From Thraustochytrium sp. TN22 (lineage: Eukaryota > Sar > Bigyra > Thraustochytrida > Thraustochytriidae), in contig JABLUY010000274.1 in assembly GCA_013306675.1 (NCBI GenBank), positions 2,502-45,157 on the forward strand: a DNA stretch of 42,656 nucleotides. The letters run 5' to 3'. The notes beneath the pieces are model-generated. The model did no database searches, was not told where the DNA came from, and saw only the letters and a program-made list of their open reading frames with translations. The translations under genes and the position numbers were made by a program. Shown one piece after another: positions 1 through 14,600 of the stretch; the stretch's first letter is position 1; every line of letters starts with the position of its first letter.

Positions 1-2640
1 TCAGCTTGGCCGCGGCCGGCCGTGATCTCGACGGCGCCGCCCTTGCCGCCCGTCGCGCTCGTGCCGGCGCCAGCCGTGATCGTCACCGCACCACCGGCAA
101 CGTTGTTCGCGCTGCTCAGACCGGCGAGAATCTCTACCATGCCGCCGGCGGCCGTGTCGCCATCGCCAACGAGCAGCGAGATATCGCCGCCCTTGCCGCT
201 CGTCGCGTCGCCCGTCGACACGATCACCTCACCCGAGTGGCCGATCGTCGTCGACCCGGTCTCCAGGTTGATGTAGCCAGACAGGCCGCCCGGCGAAGCG
301 CCACCCGTGGCCGTCTTGATGTCGACGCTGCCACTCGAGGATGTCGCGCCACGCCCAGTCAGAACCGACACGGACCCGCCGGTCAGGGCGGTGGTGTCAC
401 CCGCCGTGAACGACATCAGGCCGCCGGCACCGCTGTTGCCCGAGCCGACCGTCATCGTGATCTTGCCGCCCGTGCCGCTTGTTGCGTCGCCAGTCTTGAG
501 CGCGAACTCGCCCGTGTTGCCATTGCCCGCGTCGCCAGTGTCGATCAAAACAGCACCCGAGATGCCGGTGCTACCGCCAGCGGCGGTCGCGATCTCCACG
601 TTACCGCTTGAGCTCGACGTGCCAAGGCCAGAGGAAAGCTTGATTGCGCCACCGGTGTCAGCTTGGCCGCGGCCGGCCGTGATCTCGACGGCGCCGCCCT
701 TGCCGCCCGTCGAGCTCGTGCCGGCGCCAGCCGTGATCGTCACCGCGCCACCGGCCACGCTGTTAGCGGTGCTGAGACCCGCAAGAATCTCTACCATGCC
801 GCCCGCGGCCGTGTCGCCATCGCCAACGAGCAGCGAGATATCGCCGCCCTTGCCCGAGGACGCGTCTCCTGTCGACAGAATGATCTCACCCGAGTAGCCC
901 TGCGCGGTCAGCCCGGTCTCCATCGTAATGGAGCCCGTTGTGCCCGCAGTGCCGCCCGTGGCCGTCCTAATATCAACATGGCCGCTGCTCGTCGTCGAGC
1001 CGCGACCGGAGAGCACGGAAACCGAGCCACCGGTGAGCGCCGTGGTGTCACCCGACGTAAACGACATCAGGCCGCCCGCGCCGCTCGTGCCTGCGCCCAC
1101 CGTCATGGTGATTTGGCCGCCCGTGCCGCCGCCCGCCGTCGCGGCACCGGTCGTAACGGCGAACTCGCCCGTGTTGCCCGCAGCGGCCGTGCCCGTACCA
1201 ATGACGACCGCACCGGAAGTGCCCAGCGTGCCGCCAGCCGCCGTCGCGACTTCCACGTTGCCGCTGCTGGTCGCCGTACCAAAGCCCGAGCTCAGCGTGA
1301 TGGCACCACCCGTTCGGGTCGCGCCAACACCGGCCTCGATCGCGACGGCTCCACCCTGGGAAAGCGTCGTGCCCGTCCCAGCTCCGGCAGTGATCTCCAC
1401 AGCACCACCGGCCACGCTGTTGGCGCTCGTGAGGCCAGCCGTGATAGTCACCTTGCCGCCTGCAGCTGTGTCGCCGTCGCCGACAAGAAGCGAGATATCG
1501 CCGCCCTTGCCGCTCGTCGCATCGCCCGTTGACACCATCACCTCTCCAGAGTATCCGACTGTTGTCGACCCGGTCTCAAGTGTAATGGAGCCCGTCGTGC
1601 CTGCACTGCCGCCTGTCGCCGTTCTGATATCAAGATGGCCGCTGCTCGTCGTTGAGCCCCGGCCGGAAAGCACCGACACGGAGCCGCCGGTCAGTGCCGT
1701 CGTGTCGCCAGACTTGAACGACATCGGGCCGCCGGCGCCGCTGTTGCCCGAGCCAACTGTCATGGTGATCTGGCCGCCCGTGCCGCTTGTCGCGTCGCCA
1801 GTCTTGAGCGCGAACTCGCCCGTGTCGCCGTTGCCGGCGTCACCGGTATCAATGAGCACCGCCCCTGAGATTCCGGCGGTACCACCAGCCGCGGTCGCGA
1901 TCTCCACGTTGCCGCTCGAGCTCGACGTACCGAGGCCAGACGACAGCTTGATCGCGCCACCGGTGTCATCCTGGCCGCGACCGGCCGTGATCTCCACAGC
2001 GCCGCCCATGCCGCCAGTGGAGCTCGTGCCGGCGCCAGCCGTGATCGTCACCGCGCCACCAGCCACGCTGTTGGCGCTCGAAAGGCCGGCCAGAATCTCC
2101 ACCATGCCGCCCACGTCCGTGTCGCCATCGCCAACGAGCAGCGAGATATCGCCGCCCTTGCCCGTGGCCGCGTCGCCAGTTGACACGATAATTTCGCCCG
2201 AGTAGCCCTGCGTGGTCGACCCGGTCTCCACGATGATGGAGCCCGTCGTTCCCGCGGTGCCGCCCGTGGCCGTCTTGATGTCAATGTGGCCGCTGCTCGT
2301 CGTGGAGCCCTGGCCAGAAAGAACAGACACGGATCCGCCGGTCAGCGCCGTCGTGTCGCCGGACTTGAACGACATCAGGCCGCCCGCGCCGCTCGTGCCT
2401 GCGCCCACCGTCATGGTGATCTGGCCGCCCGTGCCGCCGCCGGCCGTCGCGGCGCCGGTGGACACAGCAAACTCGCCTGTGTTACCAGCCGCGGCGTCGC
2501 CCGTGTCGATCAGCACAGCACCCGAGGTGCCCAGAGAGCCTCCAGCGGCAGTGGCAATCTCCACGTTGCCGCTGCTCGTGGAGGAGCCGAGCCCAGTGGT
2601 AAGCGCAATTTTGCCGCCAGTCGCAGTCGAAGCCAGACCG
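1..2640 (-). repeat. Tandem ~655-bp higher-order repeats, four copies
   Basis: Copies begin near 1, 658, 1312 and 1966 on the plus strand. The first offset is exactly 657 bp (219 codons), and the next two together are 1308 bp. Copies 1, 2 and 4 are highly similar by eye, with long identical stretches; copy 3 has diverged more. Each copy contains about 14-15 of the 15-residue units, including GGAVEITAG, SGNVEIATA and GGDISLLVG. This is the best-conserved part of the gene, so it probably arose by recent unequal exchange or is kept alike by gene conversion. Confidence 0.88.
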
Positions 2641-5600
2641 GCGGTGATGGTCACGTCGCCACCGGTGCCCGAGTTACCGCTCCCGACGAGAAGCGAAATA
2701 TCGCCTCCCTTGCCGCCCAGAGCTGCGCCCGTAGAGAAGAACAGCTCGCCCGAGGACCCATCCGTCGCCGAACCTGTGCGCACCGACACGTAGCCCGAGA
2801 CGCCCGCGGTACCGGCATTGGACGTCGTCATGATAATGGCGCCGCTGCTCGTCGCCGCGCCTTCGCCGGTCGTCAGCGTGATCTCGCCACCTGTTTCATA
2901 TCGCGAGTTGCCGGCATCGAGCGTAATGACGCCGCCGGGCGTATCGCCGGACCCCACGAGGAGGCTGATGTCGCCGCCGTTGCCGGACAACGCTGTACCG
3001 GTGGAAAGACGAATCTCGCCAGATGCGCCGTACGTGGTCGTGCCCGTCGTCATCGTGATGGGCCCGCTCACGCCGGAGAGGCCGGAGTTGAGCGTGTCCA
3101 ACGTGATGGCGCCGCTCGAGGTGGCCGACCCATAGCCGGACTGCATGGCGATCACACCGCCCGTCTCGTGCGTCGTGTTGCCGGCGCGAACGAAGACGTT
3201 GCCACCGTCGTTCAGCGTGCCCTTGCCCACAATAAGGCTAATGTCGCCACCCTTGCCCGCCAGCGACGACTTGCCCGTCTCGAACCGCATCTCGCCGCTC
3301 GAACCGAGCGTCGCCGTGCCCGTGCTGAGCCGCAGCGAGCCACTCACGCCGCTGTTACCAGCGTTGCCCGAGGCGATCCACACGCTGCCACTCGACGTCT
3401 CCGTCGATCGTCCAGACACCACACGCACCGCGCCACCAGTCAGGCCGCCCACGGTCGTGGTCGGGCCGGCCGCCACGTTCACCGCACCTCCAGCACCCGA
3501 GTCGCCAGAACCCACGGTGAGCGAGATGTTGCCGGCGCCGCCATAACTGGCCGTACCCGTGGCAATCTCAATGGCACCTGTGGCACCCGCCGGAGCGGCG
3601 CCCGAAAAGAGCTGGATCGCGCCGCTCGCGCCAAGAAGTCCGCCACGCGCCGTCTCAATCACCACATTGCCGCTCGAGGTCGCTGTGCCGTTGCCCGACA
3701 ACAGGTGCACATTGCCGCCGCGCGCCGTCGTGCTCGTACCGGCCGTGATGTTCACCATGCCGCCTTCCGCACCAGTCGCCGCGCCCACCATGAGCTTTAG
3801 GTCCCCCGCCTTGCCCTTGAAGGAATCGCCCGTCAGCAGCTGGATCGACCCGCTTGTGCCCACCGTCGCGTTGCCCGTACCAAGGCGGATGCCGCCGCTG
3901 CGGCCCTTCTCCCCGGCGCTAGGCGTGTGCACGCTGATGCTCCCGCTCGAGGTGGCCACGCCCGACCCGGACCGGATCTCCACCGAGCCTCCGACCGCCT
4001 TGCTGCTGTTGCCGGCCGCCATGAAGATGTTCCCGCCCGCCAGGGCACCGGAAGTACCCACCTGGACATAGAAGCGCCCGGCCTTGCCGGCGTCCGTCGA
4101 CCCAGTCGTGATATTCACCATGCCCGTGTCCGCCTTGTACGAGTTGCCAGTGTACATTTGCAGCTCGCCACTCACGCCACTCACGCCCGCCTCGCGCGAG
4201 GCGATCGTCACGTTGCCGCTGGACGAGCTCAAACCCGAGCCGGAGAAGATTTGCACATTACCCCCGACCTTGGAGTCACTCAAGCCGGCAATAAAGGTCA
4301 CATTTCCGCCGCGCGAACCGGTCGAGTTGCCCACGAGGAACTCAATGTTGCCCGCGCTCCCAGCAAGTGCCTTGCCCGTGCTGAAGCGGACCGCGCCACT
4401 TGAGCCATCCGAGGCCGTGCCGGTTTGCAGCGAGATCTTCCCGCTCGTGCCCTGCGACCCGGCATTGCCCGTCGCAAACAGCAGGTCGCCGCTCGACGTC
4501 GCGAGGCCGCGTCCCGTGCTGAAGCTCACATGCCCGCCGCGGTCGCTCGTGCTATCGCCGGCGGTGAACGACACGTTGCCGCCACGCGCCTGCGTGCCGA
4601 GACCCGCGGCGAACCACACGTTCCCGGACGGCCCGTTCGCGCTGTCGCCGGTGGTGAACGACACGCTGCCGCTCGAGCCCACCGACGCCTTGCCCGTGTA
4701 CACCATGACGCTACCACTCTGCCCAAGCGGCCCGGAGTCTTCCGAATGCAGCTTTACAGACCCGCTCGTCGTCTTGGCGCCAAAGCCGCCCGCGATCAAC
4801 ACGTGACCACCCGTCGCATAGTCGCTGCTGCCGGCCTGGAAGGTGACATCGCCGCCAGTGCCCGACGCGCTGTCGCCCACGAGCACCGACACGCCGCCGG
4901 CACTGCCCTCGGACGCGTGGCCAGTCGCAAACAACAAGTCACCCGAGTCGCCCGCCTCCGTGGACCCAGACGTGAAGTGCACGCGCCCGCTCGTTCCCGA
5001 GCCGGTCGTGTCCGAGGTATGCACCAGTACATCGCCGCTGTCCCCCATCTCGCTCCCGCCGGAGAGCAGCCACACATCACCGCCGCGGCCCTTGGTGGCG
5101 TTGCCTCCGTAGAACCCGATCGGCCCGCCGTGGTACCCATTTCCACCAAAGAACGTCACGTTGCCGCCCGTGGCAAAAGAACCCTCCGCAGTGCCCGCCG
5201 CGAACGTCACGTCCGCTCCGGCATCGCGCGCCGAAGACCCGGCACGAACACGAATGTCGCCGCCGCGCCCGGCCTCGCCGTCGCCTGTCGTTAAGTAAAG
5301 GTCACCACCGTTGGTCCCGCCCATCCCGGACGCGATCGAGACGTTGCCGCCGGTCAGCGTGTCCGAATTGCCGGCCTGTACCACCACGGCAGCACCTCGC
5401 GTCGCCGCAGAGGTACCTGCGGTAAGGCTCAGATCACCCGCCCTGCCAGCCGCGGCCGCGCCCGTCGACAGCGAAATGCCGCCCGACCCGCTTGCCGACC
5501 CGGCTCCCGTGCGCAGGCGAATGCCGCCGGACATGCTGGAGGCTGCGGTTGACAGCGAGATCTCGCCGCTCCCGGCACGCGCGCTTGCCCCGGTCTTCAT

Positions 5601-8600
5601 GTGCACCGAGCCACCCACCTTGGAGGTGGCCGCGCCGCCCTGCAGCGTGATGTTACCACCTTGCATCGTGCCGTCGCCCGACTGCAGCTGGATCGCGCCG
5701 CCAAACGCCGTGGAGTCAGACCCGCTCGCCTTGCCGCCCTGAAGCGAGATTTCGCCGCCGGCGCCCTTGGTGGAGTTGCCGGCAATGACCCGCATGTCGC
5801 CGCCGCGCGCGTCCGTGCTCGAGCCCGTCCGCACCTCAACGTTGCCGGCCTGAGCGCCCGAAGCGGCACCCGTTGAGATGCGCACAGCGCCAGAGCTGGC
5901 GCCCAGCTTGATGGCAGCCGGCGTCGCGACATCAATCTCGCCCGTGGCGGCGCCACTGCTCGAGCCGGACCGCACGCGGACCGTACCCCCGGCCGCAGCA
6001 CTGGAAGCGCCCGCCGAGATGGCCACGTCGCCGCCCACGTCGCCGGAGCCTTCGCCCGCCTCGATCTGGACGTCACCGCCGGCCGATGTCGCCGCGCCGG
6101 CGCGCACAGTCACGTTGGCGCCCTGCGAGGCGGTGCCGGAGGACCGCCCAGCCAGCACGCGAATGCCACCCGCCATGTTCGAGGTCGCATCCTCCGTGCG
6201 GATGTCAATGCCGCCTGTGGAGGGGCCGGCACCCGTCACCACCTCAATCGACCCGCCCACGTTCGTGCCAGACGAACCCGAGCGGACGCTCACGCCACCG
6301 CCCGCGCTTGCCGCCGAAGCGCCGGCCGCAACCAGCACGTGGCCGCCCGACCCAAGGCTGGCAGAGTCGCCGCCGACCAGCGTCAAATTTCCCGCAGACC
6401 CGGCGGCCGCAGACCCGGTGCTCACGGTGACAGCACCTGATCCAGTGCTCGCCACCGTGGCGGCCGCTGTGCTAATCTCGACCGGGCCGCTGCGCGCCGC
6501 CTGCGTCGACCCGCTCGTCAGCCGAATGCCACCGCCCGTGGCCTTGCCGGCACCGCCCTCCAGAGAGACGTCGCCACCCGCGCCCTTCTGCAGACTGGCA
6601 CCGCCCACGAGGGACACCTCGCCGCCAGTGCCGGAACCCGCCGCCTGCCCAGCGACAACGTCCACGCGCCCGCCATCCACATTTCCGGACGACGCTGCGC
6701 CGACCTGAAATGAGATGTCGCCGCCAGCGCCAGCACTGGAGGCGCCGGTTCGCATGCTCAGCGAGCCAGAGTCGCCCCCAGAGGAGCCACCTGTCTGAAG
6801 CATGACGGAGCCACTCGTCGCCGTGCTCGATGCTCTCGTCTCCACAAGAACGGCCCCGCTCGCGCCCTCCGCGCTCGCGCCGGCCGCGAGGTGAAGCTCG
6901 CCGCCGCGGCCGGAGCCCGTCGCGTTGCCCGCCTCGAGCGTCGCCGCGCCGCCCGCGCCTGCCCCGCTACCACCCGCATGCAGGTGCAGCTCGCCGCCCG
7001 CAGCGCGAGACGTCGACGTCCCGCCCGACACGCGCAGGGGCCCGCTCGCCGCCGCCGAGCCCACCGCCAGGTAGAGACCGCCAGACGCCGAGCTGGCATT
7101 GCCCGTCAAAATGCGAATTGACCCGGTCGAAGCGGCGTCCGGCGTTGCCACGCGCACAGCCCCGCTCGCGCCTGACCCCTCGCCAGCCTGAATATCCACC
7201 ATGCCGCCAGATGCCGAGCCCTCGACCAGCGTGGCACCACCCGCGATGCGCACGTCGCCGCCGTTGGACAGCGACGAGGCCCCGGCCTCCACCGTCACAC
7301 TACCGCCAGCCTTACCGGAGCCGCCGCTCGCGCCGCCGTTCATGCGCAGGGCGCCACCCTGACCCGAGGTCGCGGCGCCCGCCGACACCTCCACATCGCC
7401 GCTGCCCTGAACGGCATTGCCCGATCCGAGCTTGGCAGCGCCGGACGTTTGCGTCGCGTCGCCGCTGCGCACGCCAACCGCGCCCGAAGCGCGGGATGCA
7501 GCGGATGCCAATGCGAGGTCGCCGCTTGTCGTCGCTCCGGCACCGGTGGTCACCTGGACGCTACCGCCGGCCGACGCGCTGCTCGAGCCGGCCTGCACAA
7601 TGACAGCCGCCCCGGCACCTTCCACGGACGCCCCGGCCATCACACTCACCTGCCCAGCCGTGGCCATCGCGTTACCAGAGCCGACGGTGACGGCCCCGCT
7701 GCTGCCCGAGCTCGCCAGGCCGCTCGCCACGCGCACGAAGCCCGTCGCGGCGGTACCGTTCGCGGTGCCAATCACGGCCGAACCTGAGCTCACGGCGCCC
7801 GAGCCGGTAAGCACCTCGAGACGGCCGCCAGTTCCGGTCGCCGAGCTGCCGCCCGCGATGCTGACCGGGCCGCCGTCCGCCGAAGAAGCCGAATGACCGC
7901 CAGAGGCGATCAGACTGCCGCCCGCACCGCTCTTGGTGGTGTTGCCCGCCTGGAGGCGCACGTGCGCGCCGGCCTGAGCGGTGCTCGTGCCGGCGACCAC
8001 ACGAATGTGGCCCGCGCGGCCTGCGGTCGCGTCGCCCGTCTGCACGGAGAGCGCCCCGCTGGACCCGGCGGTCGCCGCGCCGCTCGCAAGGGAGACGCTG
8101 CCGGAGCCCACGACGGTGGCGTCTGCGGTGCGAAGTGCAAGCATGCCCGAAGACCCGCTCGTGGAGCTCCCAGACTGCACCGTCACGTTGCCGCCGGCGG
8201 ACGCACCCTGACCGCCCATCACCTCCACGGGACCGCCGGCGCCGCCCGACGACGAGCCCGCGCGCACGGAGACAGCGCCACCGCGCGCCGCACTGCCCGT
8301 TGTCGCACCGGCGTCAACCGTGATGTCGCCCCCATCGGTGCCGGTGGACCGGCCCACGGCGACCTTGATGTCACCGGCGCTCGTCGCATTTCCCGAAAGG
8401 ACATGCACGTGACCGGACGTCGAAGACGACGCCTGACCGGACTGCAGCACAACCGTGCCCGACGGGCCAGCGCCGGAACCTGCAGAGGCCAGCGAGAGCG
8501 ACCCGGAGCCGGAGGCGCCGGAGCCGGACACTACCAGGACGCGTCCGCCCGCGCCCTCCGCGCTGGCACCGCCTCGCAGGTTCACGCTACCGCCGACGCC

Positions 8601-11600
8601 ACTGCTCTCCGCAGCGCCCGCAGTCATGTTGAGGGCGCCGCCGCTCGCCGCGCGGCTCGCCGCACTACCGGCCGCAATGCTCACGCTAGCGCCGGTCGTA
8701 GCCGAGGCCGACGCGCCGGCGGCCATGCGGAGATCGCCGGCCCTCACGCCGGCCGCACCGGTGGCGATGCGCAGCGCGCCCGAGTGATCCTCGGCGCTGC
8801 CAGTCTGCACGCGCACGTCTCCGCTCGAGGACTCGCCGTCCGCGGAGCTCACATTGACCACACCCGAAACGCCGTTGGGCGCAGCGCCGGACTGGAGCAC
8901 CACCGAAGCGCCCTCCGCGGCGGCTTGGGAGCCGCCAGCAACGATTGAGACCGCGCCACCACGCTGACTGCCGGCGCTTGCCCCGCCGCGCACCTCGACA
9001 TCGCCACCAGCGCCGCTCGTGCCGGCACCGCCTGCAAGCCGCACGCGGCCGCCGCGCGACGCGCCATTTCCACCACCCAGGGTCACGTTGCCACCACTGC
9101 CAGACGTGGCCTGGCCCGCTAGGAGCGAGACTTCGCCACCACGGAAGGAGCCCGTGCCGGCCTCCACCTGCACGAAGCCACCGACAGCGTTGGAGGCCGA
9201 AGCGTCGCCGGCCGTCAACTCGACAGCGCCGCCCTGGCTGCCGGTCGAGGTCCTGCCAACCTTGGCGGAGAAGCCGCCTGCACTCACGGCGCCCGCCCCG
9301 GTGCGAAGCGTGATGGCGCCCGAAACGCCGGTCTCGCCGAGTGCGCTTGGCGTTGAAACGCTGAAGTCGCCTGACATGCGTGTCCCAGCACCTGTTTTCA
9401 GCTCGATAGCGCCACCAGACGTAGAGCCGCTGCCCGCATTGATGCGCACACTGCCACCGCTCGCGCCGGTACTCTGGCCAGCTGCCACAGTCACGTTGGC
9501 GCCCGTACCGGTGGTGGCGGAACCTGCCGCCACCTTGACGCTTCCACCCTGGGAGCTTCCGTCGCCCCCCGAGAGCTCAACGTGACCACCAGCGCTCGCG
9601 CGCGAAGCGCCGGCAGCCAGCGTCAAGTTGCCAGCGCTTGCCTTGCTGGACGCGCCAGAGCGCACCTCGACGCCACCAGAGGCGTCGAGCGCATCGCCCG
9701 ACCGCATCAGCACGCTGCCGCTCAGACCCTCGCTCGTATCACTCGTCCTCAGATTCATACTGCCCGAGTCGATGCCCGTACCCGTCTGCACGACAACATC
9801 CCCGCCAACGCCCTCGCTGGAGTCCCCGGCAGTCGCACGAAGGGAACCGCCCTGTGAACTGGAGTCCGTCGAGCCAACCTCCAAAACGATGTCGCCGGCT
9901 GACCCGGCGCCAGACACGCCCCCGGTGTAGATGCGCACCGCGCCGGTCGAGGCCGAGCCACTGCCAGAGCCGAGGCTGACATCTCCGGAGCCACCCTCGA
10001 GACCGTCGGCACTGTGCACCAGCACCGTACCGCTCGTGTTCGACCCGGCATGCGATCCACTTTGAATCAGCACGCCGCCGCCGCGCGCCGCCTTGGCGAG
10101 ACCGTGTCCACCGAGGAGCTGAACGCTGCCTGGGGTGGCGGCGCTCGAGGCGGCCGAACCAGCTTGGAGGATGATGTTGCCTGCCTTGCCCTGGCGTGAA
10201 TCGCCGGTAGAGAGCGTCATCGGGCCGGATGAAGCTTCCGCCGAGCCCGTGCGCAGCGTCAGGTTCCCGGTCGCCGTGCCCTTCGCGGACTCCAGCACCA
10301 TGTTGCCGCTCGAACCGGCCTCACTGGCGCCGGATCGCACATGGACGAGACCGCCCTTGCCCGAGACCGTGCGGCCACCAGTCAGCTCCAGGGAGCCGCC
10401 AGCGCTGCTGCCAGTCGCGTTGCCGGCTCGCATCGTTACCGTGGCGCCCGCTGCCTTGGCGCTCGTGCCGGCCTCGACGAGGACGCCGCCGGCCGTAACG
10501 GCGCTTGAATCGCCGGATCGCAGCGTGATCGAGCCGGAGGTGCCACCCGAGGCAGCACCGGAGCGCATCTCGATGACGCCCGAGCCCTCCGCGCCACCGT
10601 CCTGCGTCATCACCGTGGCGCCGCCTGTCTGGCCCATCGTGCTCGAGCCGCCCGAGAGTAGCAGACTGCCGCCCGAGAGAGCCTCGCCGCTGCCGGCCCG
10701 GATCGTCACATCGCCGGCCTCCGCCGTGCTCGTGGCGTTACCACCATACAGCGAGATGCTGCCAGCATGCGTCTGAGAGGACGAACCCGCGCGCACTTGC
10801 ACGCTGCCACCTTGCAGGACCGCGGACCCGGCGTCCACGACAACAGAGCCGCCGCCACGCGCGCCGTAGCCCGCGGTGATGTTCACGAGGCCGGCGGCGC
10901 CGGCCTCGGACGCCTTGGACAGGATTTGCGTATCGCCTGAGGTGCCGCTACTCCCCGACACCGCACCAGACTGCAGCGTCACACCTGCGCCCTTGCTCGC
11001 CGAGGTCGAAGTTCCAGCCGAGATGTGGATGGATCCGGCCTGGGAAACGGCGTCGCCGGTGGACAGGCGCATGGTGCCAGACTTCTGGCCAGCCGACCCA
11101 GACATGAGCAAAACGTCACCAGACTGCGAGGAACCGGCTGCACTGCCGGCCTCGAAGGCGCCGCTCTGCACTGCGGCACCACTCTTGATGATCACTTGCC
11201 CGCCCTTGCCGGAGCCCTGGCCCGCTGCAAACGCCAGATTGCCACCAGTCGCGGACCGTGAGACACCGCCCGTCACGATAACGGAGCCGGCATCGCCCGA
11301 GGTCACCGCGCCCGTACCAAGGACGAGGTCGCCCGATCCGTAAGTGCCGGCACCCGTCTCAATAGTCGCCGTGCCAGACTGACTGCCGCCGCCTGTGCGA
11401 AGCTCGAGCTGGCCTGAGGTCTGCTCGCTGCTCTCGCCCGTCTCCACCACAACGGCGCCGGAAGTGCCACCACTGCCCTTCGCAGCCGCTGACGAGGACA
11501 CCAAGATGTCGCCCGAATTTCCTTCGGAGGCGACACCCGACGCGACCCGCACAGCGCCGCCCGCGGTGGTCCCCTTGCCCGCCTCGAGAGTGAGGCCGCC

Positions 11601-14600
11601 GCCCGTCGTCTGGCCCTCGCCACCACTCAGGCGCACATCGCCACCGCCGTTTTTGATCCCCGAGCCGCCGAGGATCTCCACGCTGCCACCGGCCATGCCC
11701 AAAGTGCTCGCACCGCCCGCAACGCGCACGGCGCCGCCCAGACCGGCCTTCCCGAGGCCGGCCTCAAGGGCGATGGGCCCGCCCTCGCTGGAAGATTCAC
11801 CAGCGCTCAGCGAGATGCCAGCGCCCTGCGTGCCCTTGGACGCACCCGCCACCAGCGAGATGCCCCCGGCGTTGCTGGAGTCGCCCGTGACATCGCCCGT
11901 GTAAATGGCCACATCGCCCGAAGTCGACGCCGCCACGCCCGTGGCGAGCCGAAGCGCTCCAGATTCATCTGAGCCGGCGGCAGTCGCCAGCGAGACATCG
12001 CCGGAGGCGCCGGCCGTGTTCACGCCACTCTGAATGGAGACCTTGCCACCAGGCTGGCCGCGCTTCTCCGCGGCGCCCGCCTCGAGCACAAGGTTGCCGC
12101 CGCGGAAGGCCTGCGCACCGGCGCCGGCGCGAACAGATAGGTCGCCGCCCTGGCCGGCCGCCGCGTCGCCCGCCTGCAGCGAGACTGCGCCACCCTGAAC
12201 GCCACGCATCGAGGAGGCACCAGCCTCGATGCTCAAGTCGCCGGCACTCGTGCTGCCTGAGCCGGCCTTGAGGGCGAGTGCGCCGCCGGCGCCGGCTCTG
12301 GCCGAACCGGCGCTCACCACAATCGCGCCACCGTTGCCGGACCGGGAGGAGCCACCCTGCACGGACACGGTGCCGGCCTCCGAGCTCGAGCTCGCGCCTG
12401 CCTGAATGGCAACATTGCCGCCGCCAGTGCTGCCGTCGCCCGCCTGCATGGTGATGCCACCCGCCAGACCCTCCACCGCCTCGCCAGTGGAGAGCAAGAG
12501 GTCGCCTGTGCCGACGCTCTTGACATCGCTCTGGGCCGTGGCAAGAGAGATAGACCCGCTCCGCGCGCCCGTCTTGGTCGTCGGCCCGCTCTGCAGGGCG
12601 ATACTGCCGCCCGATGAACCGTCCGAGGAACCACCGACAAGACGAAGAGCGCCCGCGCCGCCCTTGCTGGCGCCCACCTCGAGCGTCACGTCGCCCGAGA
12701 CAGAGCTGGCGGCACCGCTCGACACGTGCACCGCCCCGCTGTTCGCGGCAGACGTACCGGACGTAAACGAAACGGCGCCCGAGTCCGCCGTCGCCGCGTT
12801 CGCGGAGGCCACACGCACCTCGCCCGTCGCGCCGAGCGTGCTGCCGCCGCTATGCAGCGTCAGGGCACCGCCCTGCTTCTCGGTGCTGCTGCCCGCCTGG
12901 ATGAGCACAGCGCCGCCCTGACCGTCGCCGTTCTGTGCGTCTCCGCCATTAATATGCACGGAGCCGCCAGAGGCCACCCCAGCGTCAGAGGCGCCACGGA
13001 TGTAGACACTGCCAGCAGGACCCAGTTCCTCGTCATCAGAGATGCTGTCGCCAGGCGAGATTGTAATGTCTCCGCCAACGGCATCCTCGGCAGCCGTGGT
13101 GCGCAGACGAAGAGCGCCACCGCGTGCAGCACGCGCGGCGCCCGCGGCAACGTCAATGTCGCCGGCCTGCGTCTCTGCACCGCCCGTGGCGATGAAGAGG
13201 TGCCCGGCTGAGCCCTCTGTGGATGAGCCCGTGCGCAGAGTCAAGTTACCGGCCAGGCTTTCCGTCGAGTCACCCGTGCGAAGGATGACGTTGCCGCTCT
13301 CCTTTGAGATCGCGTCTCCCGTCCCTAGGGTCAGATTGCCGGTCGCACGTCCCGCGCTCGGCGTAGCCAAGTCCAGGTTGCCGCTGCTGGCGCCGTCGCC
13401 CGCAGCGCCAGAGCGCAGCGTGAGCGCGCCGCCGTCAACACCTGCGGCGCCGCCAGTGCCGCCGCGAATATCGACGTGGCCGCCAGCGACGCCCGCCACA
13501 GAAGACGTGCCACCGCTCACAGATACAGGACCGGCGCTCACGGTCGCCTCCAGAGCCTCGACGTCCTCGACCATGCCCACGGCGCCGCCCTCGATGACGA
13601 GGTTACCCGCCAGTCCGTTGGTAGCCGTGCCAGACGCCAGACGCAGATCGCCACCGGTGAGGCCTTCGCCGGCCACAACATCGACCGAGCCGCCAGCAGC
13701 TGCGGCGCTGGAGCCACCACGCACGAGCACGTCGCCACCCTGCGCGGCTGAAGCGGCGCCAGCCTCCAGAGAGATCGCACCACCGCTCGACGACTTGCCC
13801 GTCGAGGCGCCAGCGCGAACGACCACATCACCGCCCACGCCGCCTGCGCCTGCGTGCACGCCAACGCTGCCGGCCTGCCCCCTATCGCTAGCGCCGGCCT
13901 GCAGCGAGACAGAACCCGCCTGGGAGCTCGACGAGCCGGTCTGCAGGACCACGTCACCCGAGACTCCATCCTCGGCGGAACCAGTCGCCACACGCACGCC
14001 GCCGCTGGTCGACACAGCGGACCCAGTCTGTAGAACCATCTCACCGGAAGACTCGGCACTTGCCACTCCAGTGGCGATCTCCACGGCTCCAGACCCGGCA
14101 GAGGCCGATGTGCGCATAGAGATCGGTCCAGAGGTGCCCTCGGCAGTGCTGGTGCCAGACTCGATGGTCAGAGCACCGCCTTGAGCGCCGGCCTGCTGCG
14201 TGGCGCCCGCCGTGAGGCGCAGCGCCGCCGCGCCAATTTGCGAGGAGCCCGCAACGACCTCCACATCGCCTGCCTGACCGGTCGAAGAGCCGCTCTGGAT
14301 CGATACAGCCCCCGAGGTGCCCGTCGAGGTGGAGGCGCCCGAGGCGATGAGAACCTCGCCGCTGCCAAGAGACGCAGAGTCCGCCGAGGCCAGGACCACG
14401 CGGCCGCTCGTACCGAGCGCGCTCTCGCCGGTTACAAAGCGCAGGTCACCACCGCGCGCGGCCTCGCCGGTCGTGCGACCAGCATGGACCGAGATGTCAC
14501 CGCCCGCGCCCGTATCTGCGGCGCCTACAGCAACCACGATACTCCCGGCAGAGCCGCCCTGCGAGGCGGCGCCCGTGGACAGCGCGAGGTCGCCCGCCTT

